Source: Devosia sp. 67-54 (GTDB lineage: Bacteria > Pseudomonadota > Alphaproteobacteria > Rhizobiales > Devosiaceae). From it: DNA of 64,000 bases. A program made the position numbers and the translations under genes. The stretch is taken from NCBI RefSeq assembly GCF_001899075.1, contig NZ_MKVA01000003.1, positions 62,001-126,000 on the forward strand, given 5' to 3'. Position 1 is the first letter of the stretch; every line of letters starts with the position of its first letter. This document shows, in pieces, positions 1-8,247 of the stretch. The notes beneath the pieces were generated by a model, which was not told the DNA's origin, ran no database searches, and saw only the letters and a list, made by a program, of their open reading frames with translations.

Positions 1-66
1 CTCGACAAATACCATGGCGAGTGGGGTGGCGACGTGACCAGGATTTTCGACGAAGCAGAGATTTAA
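1..66 (+). CDS. C-terminal end of an unidentified protein (5' truncated by window edge)
   Basis: Frame 1 is open from the first base to a TAA at 64-66 and would encode a 21-residue tail ending in IFDEAEI. It is followed directly by intergenic repeat DNA, as expected at a gene end. The fragment is too short to assign a family, and a chance open frame cannot be excluded. Confidence 0.35.
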   Translation, partial: LDKYHGEWGGDVTRIFDEAEI

Positions 67-78
67 CAGTCGGCGCAC

Positions 79-132
79 CTCTCCCGCTTGCGGGGGAGGG
101 GACCACGCGCAGCGTGGTGGAGGGGGCGGGAC
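79..132. repeat. Short intergenic palindromic repeat (CTCCCGC type)
   Basis: A GC-rich repeat with an internal palindrome (CTCCCGCttGCGGGGGAG) followed by a GTGGTGGAGGGG tail. A close relative lies at 41971-42027, and a more distant one near 26925-27040. All are between genes. Confidence 0.6.
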
Positions 133-170
133 TGGACTCGGTGCCTGTGGCCATCCGCCCCGGCGCAATC

Positions 171-266
171 CACATCGTCATTCCCGCGAAAGCGGGAATC
201 CAGGCGAAGTGTTCGGACGTCCGCGAGCTCGGTCTGGGTTCCCGCGTGCGCGGGAATGACGATGTG
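171..266. repeat. Inverted pair of the GTCATTCCCGCG repeat
   Basis: Two perfect 18-bp arms, CACATCGTCATTCCCGCG at 171-188 and its reverse complement at 249-266, enclose a 60-bp spacer. The left arm runs into a second small palindrome (CCCGCGaaaGCGGG). The same unit recurs at 49579-49660 and near 59785, so it is a dispersed REP-like element. It lies beyond the stop of the ABC permease gene. Confidence 0.75.
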
Positions 267-294
267 GGGAGATGCGTGACAAGAGCCTGTCTTG

Positions 295-1053
295 CTACCG
301 CGTCTGCGCCGTCAGCGTCCGTGCGCCCACCCAGGCGCCGAGCACCACCAGCACCACCGCCAGCAGCGCCCCGATCCACACGATCGGGTTGGTGAAATCG
401 CCGCGGAACACCGCGCGCAGCGCTTCGACGATGTGCTTGAACGGGTTGAAGTCCGAGGCGATCTGCAGCCAGCGCGGCGCGATGTTCATCGGCAAGAGGA
501 TGCCCGACAGCAGCAGGATCGGCAGCGCCAGCGTGTTGACCAGCGGCGCCAGCGCGTCCTCGCTCTTGGTGGCGATGCCGATGGCGTTGGAGATGAACGA
601 GAACGCGGCGCCGAGCAGCGCCACCAGCACCAGCCCGATCAGCAGCGCCGCCGGCGGCACGCGCAGCCCCAGCAGATAGGCGCAGCCCACCAGCACGATC
701 GCCTGCACCGAGATCACCACCACGTCGCGCAGCGTCCGCCCGGCGATGATCGAGGTGCGCGCCGCCGGCGTCACCAATTGCCGGTCGATCACGCCCGAGC
801 GCCATTCGGCGATGATGCCGAAGCCCACGAACAGCCCGCCGAAAATCCCGAGCTGCACCAGCAGGCCAGGCACGAACACCTGCCAGGCATCGCCCTGGAA
901 GCCTGAGGTCGCCGCGATGTTCTGCAGCAGCGGCCCGAACAGCGTCAGATAGAGGATCGGCTGCAGCAGCCCGATCAGCACCCACAGCGGCTGCCTGAGG
1001 CTGAGCCGCATCGAGCGCGAAAAGATGATCCAGGTGTCGCGAAAGAACGTCAT
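295..1053 (-). CDS. ABC-2 type transporter permease (DrrB-like)
   Basis: This is a 252-residue membrane protein with about six hydrophobic segments and the ABC-2 permease layout: a cytoplasmic N-terminus beginning MTFFRDTWIIFSRSM, a first helix with LIGLLQPILYLTLFGPLL, and late motifs SGILLPMNIAPRWLQ and FNPFKHIVEALR that are typical of DrrB/NodJ-type subunits. It probably forms the membrane channel for the ATPase encoded 12 bp upstream on the same strand, and the two should be one transcript. The substrate cannot be read from sequence; drug or lipid-like compounds are usual for the family. The divergent MarR gene suggests induction by a small aromatic or lipophilic compound. Confidence 0.9.
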   Translation of the reverse strand: MTFFRDTWIIFSRSMRLSLRQPLWVLIGLLQPILYLTLFGPLLQNIAATSGFQGDAWQVFVPGLLVQLGIFGGLFVGFGIIAEWRSGVIDRQLVTPAARTSIIAGRTLRDVVVISVQAIVLVGCAYLLGLRVPPAALLIGLVLVALLGAAFSFISNAIGIATKSEDALAPLVNTLALPILLLSGILLPMNIAPRWLQIASDFNPFKHIVEALRAVFRGDFTNPIVWIGALLAVVLVVLGAWVGARTLTAQTR

Positions 1054-1065
1054 TTTATCAGCTCC

Positions 1066-2025
1066 TCAATCCCTGAGACTCCGCCCCGTCAGCGTCAGGA
1101 ACACGTCGTCCAGCGTCGGCCGGTTGACGTCGACGCCGATGGCGTCGATGCCGGCCTTGGTCAGCCCCGCCAGCAGCACCGGCAGGGCGCGGCCGCCGTC
1201 GGGCACGTGCAGGCGCACCACATGCGCCTCGGTCTGCGGCGCATCGGCGCCCTCGAGCCCGCCGGCGATGCCGGCTGCGCGCTGCGCGTCGGCCTCGTCG
1301 CGCAGCGTCAGCGTGATGGCGTCGCCCGACACCCGCTTCTTCAGCGCGGCCGGCGTGCCCTCGGCGACGATGGTGCCGTGGTCGATGATCAGGATGCGGT
1401 CGGAGAGCGAATCCGCCTCGTCCATGTAGTGCGTGGTGAGGAACACCGTGGTGCCCAGCGTGTCGCGCAGCGACCGGATATGCGTCCACAAATTGGCCCG
1501 GCTCTGCGGGTCGAGCCCGGTCGACGGTTCGTCGAGGAATACCAGCGTCGGCTGGTGGATCAGCCCCATGACGATGTCGAGCCGCCGCCGCTGCCCGCCC
1601 GACAGCGAGCCGCAGGTGCGCGACCAGACCTCGGCGAGGTCGAGCGCCGCGAGCAGGTCCTTGCCGCGGCGCGTCGCCGTGGCGCGGTCGATGCCGTAAA
1701 GCCGGGCGTGGCTGATGATCTCGTCGCCCACCACCGCCTCCGGCGAGGTGGAGCCGGCCTGGCTGACATAGCCGATCTTGCGCCGCACATTGACCGCGTC
1801 GGTCCTGAGGTCGCTGCCCGCCACGATGGCGCTGCCGCCGGTCGGGGCGAGCAGGGTGCACAGCATCTTGAGCGTCGTGGTCTTGCCGGCGCCGTTCGGG
1901 CCGAGGAAGCCGACGATCTCGCCGGCCTCGACCCTCAGGTCGATGCCGCGCACCGCCTCGATGTCCTTGCCGCGCGCCTTGTAGGTCCGCTTGAGGCCCT
2001 TGGCCTCGATCATCGCCGTCGCCAT
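1066..2025 (-). CDS. ABC transporter ATP-binding protein (DrrA-like)
   Basis: A 319-residue ATPase with Walker A GPNGAGKTTT, signature LSGGQRRRLD, Walker B LVFLDEPSTGLD and a switch histidine in TTHYMDEAD. A C-terminal extension of about 90 residues follows, as in daunorubicin-resistance (DrrA) ATPases. The ATG at 2023-2025 is preferred because a GAGGA motif lies just upstream; an in-frame ATG at 2091 would add 22 residues that resemble no family member. It pairs with the permease gene that follows after 12 bp. The 159-bp gap to the divergent marR gene probably holds the control region for both. Confidence 0.92.
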   Translation of the reverse strand: MATAMIEAKGLKRTYKARGKDIEAVRGIDLRVEAGEIVGFLGPNGAGKTTTLKMLCTLLAPTGGSAIVAGSDLRTDAVNVRRKIGYVSQAGSTSPEAVVGDEIISHARLYGIDRATATRRGKDLLAALDLAEVWSRTCGSLSGGQRRRLDIVMGLIHQPTLVFLDEPSTGLDPQSRANLWTHIRSLRDTLGTTVFLTTHYMDEADSLSDRILIIDHGTIVAEGTPAALKKRVSGDAITLTLRDEADAQRAAGIAGGLEGADAPQTEAHVVRLHVPDGGRALPVLLAGLTKAGIDAIGVDVNRPTLDDVFLTLTGRSLRD

Positions 2026-2149
2026 GAAATCCTCGTGCGTGAAGTGTCCCCTGCTCCGGATCGGCCGGAACGGCGCTGCGTAAGCCGTCATTGCTCCATC
2101 CTTCGGGGCGATCGATACGAAGCCGGGCCTGCCATGCGCCTGATCGCGC

Positions 2150-2178
2150 TTGCGACTCCGGAAATCTCAACGTATAAT
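2150..2178 (+). promoter_or_regulatory. Sigma-70-like promoter of the marR gene
   Basis: TTGCGA at 2150-2155 and TATAAT at 2173-2178 are separated by exactly 17 bp. The ATG of marR starts at 2185, only 6 bp after the -10 box, so transcription should start at or next to the start codon. No ribosome binding site can fit. Confidence 0.75.
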
Positions 2179-2197
2179 TATCTTATGGATAAAGATA
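2179..2197. promoter_or_regulatory. Inverted repeat, candidate MarR operator
   Basis: TATCTT (2179-2184) and AAGATA (2192-2197) form perfect 6-bp arms with a 7-bp spacer that contains the start codon of marR. The position, next to the -10 box and over the predicted transcription start, would suit autorepression. That it binds MarR is inference. Confidence 0.45.
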
Positions 2198-2799
2198 TTC
2201 ACGCGTCAAGACAAAATCGACGCCTGGACCTGCTGTCCCAGATCGGCGATTTGAGCCGGGTCAACCAGGCCTCCACCAACCTGTTCGACGAGCGCCTGAG
2301 CGAATTCCTCGGCACCAACAACACCGATGGCCGCTGCCTCGACATCATCACGCGGCTGGGCAGGGTGTCGGCCGGACACCTCGCCAACCACGCCGGCCTG
2401 ACCACGGGCGCCGTGACCGCGGTGGTCGACCGGCTGATGTCGGCCGGCTACGTCACCCGCGTCCGCGATCCGCTCGACCGCCGCAAGATCTGGGTCGAGC
2501 CGACACCGCATCTGAACGCCCTGGTCGACACCATCTTCGGCGTCTACGATTTGATCGGGCCGCTGATGATGCGGCATTTCACCGAGGCCCAGCTCGAGGG
2601 CATCATCGCCTTCCTGCGCATGGGGACGTTCGTCAACCAGGAACTGGCGGCCGGCCTCAAGGAAAACGCCCAGCCCGGCCTTGCCCCTGCGGCACAGCTC
2701 GAACAGGCCCGGCAGTTCCGCCGCGCCGTCGACGCCATCGCCCCGAAGCTGAGCGCCGACATCGACAGCTTCCTGCCGCCCGGCGACGCCGAGGCGTGA
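2185..2799 (+). CDS. MarR family transcriptional regulator
   Basis: A 204-residue protein with a MarR winged helix around residues 40-110. LANHAGLTTGAVTAVVDRL is the recognition region and GYVTRVRDPLDRRKIWVE is the wing with the conserved DxRD/R-type signature. N- and C-terminal helices would form the dimer interface. The gene is transcribed away from the ABC transporter genes, so it probably controls that exporter and itself. The ATG at 2185 is chosen because the promoter lies immediately before it; an upstream in-frame ATG at 2134 would sit inside the promoter. Its 3' end converges with the TIR gene with a 19-bp gap. Confidence 0.9.
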   Translation: MDKDIHASRQNRRLDLLSQIGDLSRVNQASTNLFDERLSEFLGTNNTDGRCLDIITRLGRVSAGHLANHAGLTTGAVTAVVDRLMSAGYVTRVRDPLDRRKIWVEPTPHLNALVDTIFGVYDLIGPLMMRHFTEAQLEGIIAFLRMGTFVNQELAAGLKENAQPGLAPAAQLEQARQFRRAVDAIAPKLSADIDSFLPPGDAEA

Positions 2800-2818
2800 T
2801 CCGCCGCTCGCGAAAACA

Positions 2819-5800
2819 TCAGCGCGCGCCTGCCTGGGCCAGCAGCTCCTGCGGCGACGGCAGCGGCCAGAGCCGGATCGTTCCGTCCTGCCCCGCGCTG
2901 AGCAGCCGCCGGCGCTGCGGGTCGTAGTCGAGCGACACCACCGGCGCCGCATGCGCGTCGAGGGCGATCATCGCCGCCGACGGGTGCTGCACGTCCCATA
3001 TTTCGACCCGCCCGCTCTCGTAGCCGAGCACCGCCTGGCCCGACTGCGGCAGGTACAGCGTCGACGACAGCCGGCCGCCGCCCGAGGCGAACACGGCGGC
3101 GACGCGCCGCTCCGACGGATCGTAGAGCCAGGCGCCGGCATCGTCCCAGCCGATGCGGCCGTCGGCCACGGCCGCCAGGCTGGCGACGCCTGTACCCGCG
3201 TCGCCGGGTGACCGCGGCGGCACCGGCTGGCTGGCCTCCGCCACCAGCGCGCCGCCCGCCACGTCCCAGCGCCATTGCTGGCCGCGGACGCTGCCCATGC
3301 GCAGCGCCGCGGCGTCGCAATCGATGTCGAACACCGGCGCGATGCCGTCGGCGGTGAGGAGCGAGCTCTCCCGCACCGCGAGCGTCCGTTCGGGCGCGCC
3401 GGTGGCGAGCTGCCAGCGGTCGAACTGCAGTCCGTTGGCGGTGCGGCCCATGGCATAAACCAGCCCGGCCTGCGGCGCGATGCACAGCACCAGCGGCCCG
3501 ACGCCGACCGGGCGACTCCACAGCGCCGCGGGGGCGCCGCCGCCGAGGGCATAGGCGGCGAGCGTGGTCGCGCCGCCGGCGCGGGTGCCGCCGACCAGCC
3601 GGTCGCCGGCGATGCTCCAGTTGAACAGGTTGGTCGCCAGCGGCGCCGTCGCGCCTGTAACGGCGTCGTAGATCGACAGTCCATCGGCCGTCTCGAGGCC
3701 CACGAAGCGGTCGCCGGCATGCAGGTCCGGAGCGACCGGCACGCGTTTGCTCCACAGCACCGCGCCGCTGTCGCCGTCGAGCACGCTGAGGCTCGCGCCG
3801 TCATCCTGGGCCGGATCGATCATGGCCAGCTTGCCGCCGGCCAGCGGCACGGCGGTCGCGATCCCGCCGGTCCTGCCGAGCGGCGTCGCCGGCGGCTGCG
3901 GCGGCGTGCCGATGGTCGTCGCATCGAGCAGCCGGAAGGAAAGGCCGGCCGGACCGAGCTCGCGCGTCACCACGCTGTGCGTGCCGGTGAAGGCGGCGGC
4001 GAGCAGTGCCGTGCGCGGGTCGCCGCTGCCGTCGATCAGCGTCGTCGGCGTGCCGGACGTCTTGAGCGTGGCGATGGTCTCCGGCCCCGCCCGGCGCAGG
4101 GCCATCAGCATGTCGTCGCCGGCGAGATAGGCGAAGCTGTCGGCTTCGGCGGCAAGGGTGTGCGACACCCCCGTCGGCGCCAGCGTGTCGAGCCGATAGG
4201 CGGCGATTTCGCGGCCGGCGATGGTGAAGAATTCGCCGTCGCGGCCGTAGCCGGCGAACAGGCAGACGCAGGGCAGGCTGCGGGTGCCGCCATCGGCGAG
4301 GTCGACCACCACCAGCCGCTCGTTGGCGATGTCGGGATAGATGAAGCTGCGTCCGGTCGGATCGAACGCCGAATAGTCCATGCCGCGCTTCGGCACGATC
4401 AGCGGCGCCTTGCTGCCGTTGCGATAGACGTAGGTGCCGGCGGCGCTGGAGAGAACGATGCTGCTGGCGGTCGCATGCAGGCGCTCGGCCGAGGTGTGCC
4501 CGGCCGGCCCGACCACCTGCGTGATCTGCCCGGCCGGGTCGATCTCGGCCGCGAAGGTCTGCACGCCGGCCACCGCATTGCCGTTCGGCTTCACCGTGAG
4601 ACCGGTGCAGGGCGAGGGCAGGGTGAGGCGCCAGGCTGCGCCGGCGCGCCGTTGCGCGTCGATCGTCAGCTTCACGATGTCGGCGCCGCGGCAGGCATAA
4701 AGGCTTGTCCTGTCGATGGCGGCGATGTGCTCGGGCGGCGCCAGGTCGCCGAACACGCCGCTGAGGTTCACGTCGTCCCAGATGCGCTCGGGCAGCGACA
4801 GCCGTTCGAGCGCCAGCATGCCGGTGGCGAAGATGGCCGAGCCGTCGAGCGCCAGCGACGGCCGCTGGCTCCAGCCGAGATCGGCCCGGCGATAGACGAT
4901 GCCGGCGTCGGGCGACCAGATCGCCGCCGTGCCGGTGTCGTTGTAGACGAAATAGTGGTGCGGGCCGGCAGGCAGCACCGTCGGCGCGGCCTGGTGGTAG
5001 CCGGCAAGGTCGACGTCGACATCCTGCGGCCGGTCGTAGAGCGAGCGGTAGATGACGTCGTAGGCCTGCGGGATGAACGGCACCGAGCCGTCGAGCGGCA
5101 GGCTCCTTTCCGCCAGCGCCAGCGCCGCGCCGGGGTTGCCGCCATCGAGCAGGCGGCGGGCACGGTCGGCGTCGTTGCCGGCGGCGACGGTGCGGGCATC
5201 GCGCTCGGCCACCTCCTGTGCGGCACGCAGCCGGCCCTGCTCGAGGGTCTGCGCCACGATCACGGCCGTGACCGCACCGGCGACGGCCAGCGCCGCGACC
5301 GACGCGGCGAGGCCCAGCAGGCGGTTGCGGCGGCGGCGCAGCAGGTCGCGCCGCACCAGCGCGTCGTAGCGGATGTCCATCAGCCCGGCGACCAGCTTGG
5401 CCAGCGCCCGCGCCTTGCCGTCGCCGACCGAACGGGCATCGGCGGCCAGCGGCTCGACCGGCGCGCCGTCCGGCTTCAGCAGGCCGCCGCGCAGGGCGGG
5501 CGGAAAGCATTCCTCGGCCGCGTCGGCGCTGTGCGGCGCACCGGCGACGATCAGCGTCAGGATCTTGCCCGGCACCGCGCGATGTGCGTTCGCCGCGGCG
5601 AAGCTGCGGATTTCCGCCTCGACATAGCTCGAGCGCGCCGAGTTCGGCGAGGCGACGACGATCAGGTGCTCGGAGGCCGCGAGCGCCCGCTCGATCTCGT
5701 CCTTGAGGTCGCTTGCGGCGCCCGCCTCGTCGCGGTCGCGGAACACCTTGCCGACGCCGCGCGCGGCGCTCTCGGGCAGCCGATAGGTCTCCAGCGCCGT

Positions 5801-5869
5801 GAGCAGCCATTGCGCCCAGCGCGTGTCGCGATGGCTGTAGCTGATGAAGGCCTTGTACGCGAAATCCAC
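2819..5869 (-). CDS. Membrane-anchored TIR domain protein with C-terminal beta-propeller-like region
   Basis: A 1016-residue protein. Residues 1-130 form a TIR_2-type domain: FISYSHRD is box 1, followed by RDRDEAGAASDL and SPNSARSSYVEAEI, with E86 in the place of the catalytic glutamate of NAD-cleaving TIR domains (the usual Trp before it is Tyr82). A basic RRRR stretch precedes a single hydrophobic segment at about 183-207, then a charged helical linker. The rest (about 260-1016) is rich in short beta-type repeats and ends with a recognisable WD40 blade, SAGQDGTIRLW. TIR-TM-repeat proteins of this kind are widespread in Hyphomicrobiales, but their role is not established. No defence genes are adjacent. 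Signalling or NAD hydrolysis is inference. Confidence 0.85.
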   Translation of the reverse strand: MDFAYKAFISYSHRDTRWAQWLLTALETYRLPESAARGVGKVFRDRDEAGAASDLKDEIERALAASEHLIVVASPNSARSSYVEAEIRSFAAANAHRAVPGKILTLIVAGAPHSADAAEECFPPALRGGLLKPDGAPVEPLAADARSVGDGKARALAKLVAGLMDIRYDALVRRDLLRRRRNRLLGLAASVAALAVAGAVTAVIVAQTLEQGRLRAAQEVAERDARTVAAGNDADRARRLLDGGNPGAALALAERSLPLDGSVPFIPQAYDVIYRSLYDRPQDVDVDLAGYHQAAPTVLPAGPHHYFVYNDTGTAAIWSPDAGIVYRRADLGWSQRPSLALDGSAIFATGMLALERLSLPERIWDDVNLSGVFGDLAPPEHIAAIDRTSLYACRGADIVKLTIDAQRRAGAAWRLTLPSPCTGLTVKPNGNAVAGVQTFAAEIDPAGQITQVVGPAGHTSAERLHATASSIVLSSAAGTYVYRNGSKAPLIVPKRGMDYSAFDPTGRSFIYPDIANERLVVVDLADGGTRSLPCVCLFAGYGRDGEFFTIAGREIAAYRLDTLAPTGVSHTLAAEADSFAYLAGDDMLMALRRAGPETIATLKTSGTPTTLIDGSGDPRTALLAAAFTGTHSVVTRELGPAGLSFRLLDATTIGTPPQPPATPLGRTGGIATAVPLAGGKLAMIDPAQDDGASLSVLDGDSGAVLWSKRVPVAPDLHAGDRFVGLETADGLSIYDAVTGATAPLATNLFNWSIAGDRLVGGTRAGGATTLAAYALGGGAPAALWSRPVGVGPLVLCIAPQAGLVYAMGRTANGLQFDRWQLATGAPERTLAVRESSLLTADGIAPVFDIDCDAAALRMGSVRGQQWRWDVAGGALVAEASQPVPPRSPGDAGTGVASLAAVADGRIGWDDAGAWLYDPSERRVAAVFASGGGRLSSTLYLPQSGQAVLGYESGRVEIWDVQHPSAAMIALDAHAAPVVSLDYDPQRRRLLSAGQDGTIRLWPLPSPQELLAQAGAR

Positions 5870-5892
5870 CGCCGTCCCTCCCGGGCGGCAAG

Positions 5893-5922
5893 CTAGAGCG
5901 TTTTCAGGAAAAGTGGCAACGG
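5893..5922. repeat. TAGAGCGTTTTCAGGAAAAGTGG intergenic motif
   Basis: A short motif (AGAGCGTTTT then GGAAAAGTGGC) just downstream of the LysR stop codon. A longer, foldable version lies at 37527-37600. In my recollection such motifs are common in Hyphomicrobiales intergenic regions; the function is unknown. Confidence 0.5.
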
Positions 5923-5926
5923 CGGC

Positions 5927-6814
5927 CTACTCCGCCGCCACCCGGATCGGCTCCGCCGTGTCGAGATTGCCCATGCTGGTGACGATGTGGCGGGCCAGCG
6001 CGTCGAAGATGCCGCCATAGGCATGGCTCGCCCGCATCAATGCGATCTCGGCGTCGCGCAGCCGCGGCAGATTGCGGTCCTCGGCGATCGCCAGCATGCC
6101 CGGCTGCAGCGCGCTCTCGGGCAAAAAGCCCACCGCGAGGTCGGTTAGAACGGCGCTCGCGATGCCCAGCGCATTGCACGAGGTATAGGCGACGCGATAG
6201 TCGCGGCCGATGCGGTCGAGCGCTTCCACCGCGTTGTCCTTCCAGCAGCAGGGCTGGCCGCCGGCAATGGGCAGCGGGTCCATGTTCAGCGCCTGGCCGC
6301 CCTGCGCCGCCACCCAGTACATCGGCTCGGTGCGGAACAGCTCGCCATATTCGTGGTTGGTGCCCTGGGTGAACACGATGATGTCGTACTTGCCCCGCTT
6401 CATCCCCTCGAGCAGCGTCTGCGACGAGCCGCAGGTCACGTCGATCATCACCTTGGGGTGCGTGCGCTGGAAGCTCGACAGGATCACCGGCAGCAGCCGC
6501 ACCGCATAATCGTCGGGCAGCCCGAAGCGGATGGCCCCGCTCAGATCCTCGTCCGAGAACTCGTCCATGATCTCGGCATTGATCTTCAGCATCTTGCGCG
6601 CCCGCGCATACAGCGCCTCGCCGTGTTGAGTCAGCGCCACCGACCTGCCATCTCGCGAGAGAAGTGCATGGCCCAGCCGCTCCTCCAGCCGCTTGATCTG
6701 CATCGACACCGCCGACTGCGTCTTGTTCACCCGCCGCGCCGCCTCGGTGAAGCTGCCGCAATCGGCAATGGCGCAGAAGCTCTGCAACTGGTCGAGATCG
6801 AGCGGCACGGACAT
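5927..6814 (-). CDS. LysR family transcriptional regulator
   Basis: A 295-residue protein. The N-terminal winged helix-turn-helix (about residues 5-62) contains FCAIADCGSFTEAARRVNKTQSAVSMQIKRLEERLG in typical LysR form, followed by a two-lobed periplasmic-binding-type effector domain (about 90-290). The ATG at 6812-6814 is preferred since GGAG lies 6 bp upstream; an ATG at 6829 would add five residues. It is divergent from the DUF1127 gene, with 152 bp between them that contain a GATTT/AAATC inverted pair around 6831-6853, a weak candidate LysR box. The effector and targets cannot be inferred beyond autoregulation or control of the neighbour. Confidence 0.9.
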   Translation of the reverse strand: MSVPLDLDQLQSFCAIADCGSFTEAARRVNKTQSAVSMQIKRLEERLGHALLSRDGRSVALTQHGEALYARARKMLKINAEIMDEFSDEDLSGAIRFGLPDDYAVRLLPVILSSFQRTHPKVMIDVTCGSSQTLLEGMKRGKYDIIVFTQGTNHEYGELFRTEPMYWVAAQGGQALNMDPLPIAGGQPCCWKDNAVEALDRIGRDYRVAYTSCNALGIASAVLTDLAVGFLPESALQPGMLAIAEDRNLPRLRDAEIALMRASHAYGGIFDALARHIVTSMGNLDTAEPIRVAAE

Positions 6815-6966
6815 CGGAGTCTCCATCACCGATTTTGATGATCTGGATGAAATCTATTTGTTAGACGAATGAGTGTCCAGAGCCTAGAACGCTCGCATCG
6901 GCAATCGACGATTGTCGGATCATCGCCGCCAACTCCCTGGCGGCCCTTGGAAAATGGAGAAGTCTC

Positions 6967-7230
6967 ATGGCGCTCGTGCTTTCGGGCGAGCGGCCGGCTG
7001 CCGCCCCGCTGTCGCTCAACCCCCTCCGGCTGGTCGCACATTGGTTTGCCCAATTGCGCGCCGAGCGGAACCAGCGCGTGGCCCTCAAAAGCCTTCTTGA
7101 GCTCGATCCGTACCGCCTGCGCGACCTCGGCATCGAGCGCTCGGACCTGTTCGACGCGCTCCACGCCGAGCACCGGCCGACCAAGCTCCTCGCCGATCGC
7201 CGCACGCTGCGCCTCGGCGGCCGTCGCTGA
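6967..7230 (+). CDS. DUF1127 domain small protein
   Basis: An 87-residue protein whose C-terminal half has the DUF1127 (YjiS-like) signature LLELDPYRLRDLGIERSDL. Small DUF1127 proteins in alphaproteobacteria are Arg-rich and have been linked to RNA turnover and phosphate or carbon metabolism; the role here is unknown. The start has a GGAGA ribosome binding site 6 bp upstream. It is divergent from the LysR gene and followed by a strong intrinsic terminator, so it is a single-gene transcript. Confidence 0.85.
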   Translation: MALVLSGERPAAAPLSLNPLRLVAHWFAQLRAERNQRVALKSLLELDPYRLRDLGIERSDLFDALHAEHRPTKLLADRRTLRLGGRR

Positions 7231-7316
7231 AATTCTCCGCAAGTTTCGCGGTTTCGGGCGCCCAGCGCGCCCGGGACGCGGATTTGGCCGGTCTCCGGCC
7301 TGTTTCCTGACCGACT

Positions 7317-7342
7317 GCCGGGTCTTCGGACCCGGCTTTTTT
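7317..7342 (+). terminator. Intrinsic terminator of the DUF1127 gene
   Basis: GCCGGGTC (7317-7324), a TTCG tetraloop, GACCCGGC (7329-7336) and six T residues (7337-7342). The 8-bp stem is perfect and the loop is the stable UUCG class. Confidence 0.92.
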
Positions 7343-7409
7343 GCGTCAGCGATTGGCCAGGGGAGCCCGTTCGGGATGGCTCAGGCCCGGAGCACAAGAA
7401 AGCCCGGTC

Positions 7410-7916
7410 CTACGGCAGCTGCTTGAACCCGTCGGCAAAGCCCTTGAGCGACACCGGGATGCCGATGCCTTCCTCGGGGGTCTTGAACACCACGAAAATC
7501 GCGGTCTTGCCGGTCGACAGCTGCTTCAGCAGCGCGTCGTCCATCACCACCTCGGCGACGCAGCCATTGGGCAGGCAGCGCACGAACGCCACCCGGCCCA
7601 TGTCGGTGCCGTCGATATTGAGCCCGAGCCCGTTGGGCAGCAGCACGCCCAGCGGCGCCAGCACCCGCAGCAGCCGGGCCTGCTGGTCGGCGGTCTTCAG
7701 CACGATGACGCTGAGCCCGACATTGGGCTGGTCCTCGGCGGTGACGTTCTGGATGATGGCGCACTGCTCGAAGCTGGCGCCGGGCGGGGTGTCGCAGCTC
7801 ATCTGCCAGTCGCCGTACTGGGCCTTGACCACGCCCTGGGCGGTGGCGAACGAAGGCAGCATCGTCAGGGCCGCGCAGGCCAGAAGCGCCGCTGCACGGC
7901 TGATAAACGTCGGCAT
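7410..7916 (-). CDS. Invasion-associated locus B (IalB) family secreted protein
   Basis: A 168-residue protein with a signal peptide (MPTFISRAAALLACAALTML, cleavage probably after ATAQ) and the IalB-family core: YGDWQMSCD near the mature N-terminus and paired cysteines (CDTPPGASFEQC, then RCLPNGCVAEV). The family is periplasmic or outer-membrane associated in alphaproteobacteria. It was named for Bartonella erythrocyte invasion but is common in free-living relatives, where the function is unknown. The ATG at 7914-7916 is chosen because it starts the signal peptide; upstream frame extension is low-complexity and Arg/Cys rich. Confidence 0.85.
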   Translation of the reverse strand: MPTFISRAAALLACAALTMLPSFATAQGVVKAQYGDWQMSCDTPPGASFEQCAIIQNVTAEDQPNVGLSVIVLKTADQQARLLRVLAPLGVLLPNGLGLNIDGTDMGRVAFVRCLPNGCVAEVVMDDALLKQLSTGKTAIFVVFKTPEEGIGIPVSLKGFADGFKQLP

Positions 7917-8247
7917 CACGTGACGCACTCTTTCCTTGCCTCCACCGCCGCCAATTGGGGGCAGTCGATGTGTTACCCGCGGCCATTGCCGCTGGCAACC
8001 GCGCCGGGCAAGAAAGCAGCGACAAACAAGGCGTCCGTGAGGCATCGTTCCGCCGCGCTTTCAGAGCATTTTGACGCACGAGGCGGCGCTGTGGCGGAAT
8101 TGCGTTGCCTACGTCGATGTGATTTAGCTCGGCCCTACTTGGCGCTCCGGGGGGTTGAGTCGGGGCGGCGTTAGCTATGCCGCATCTCCCACTCCCTCCT
8201 CCGGCCCGCCGCAAAGGCGCGTGAACGGGATTTCAAGGGGGTTATAG
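7917..8247. other. Divergent intergenic region between ialB-like gene and ctaC
   Basis: 331 bp without a convincing gene. It must hold promoters for the IalB-like gene (minus) and the cytochrome oxidase operon (plus). A possible weak plus-strand pair is TTGCGT near 8099 with TTTAGC about 17 bp on. The motif AGAGCATTTTGACGC near 8062 resembles the AGAGCGTTTT repeat at 5893. I see no terminator or perfect operator. Confidence 0.5.

Noticed and set aside
3275-5896. Long plus-strand open frame opposite the TIR gene
   Set aside because: It is a shadow frame with low-complexity Arg/Gly/Ala composition. The TIR frame has clear domains.
2819-6814. TIR protein plus LysR as a two-gene defence system
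   Set aside because: LysR is a generic regulator, separated by a repeat motif from the TIR gene, and no nuclease, cyclase or other effector is adjacent. Only the TIR protein itself is reported as interesting.
8090-8130. Promoter for ctaC (TTGCGT with TTTAGC)
   Set aside because: Both hexamers are weak and several alternatives are equal in this 331-bp region, so no promoter is annotated.
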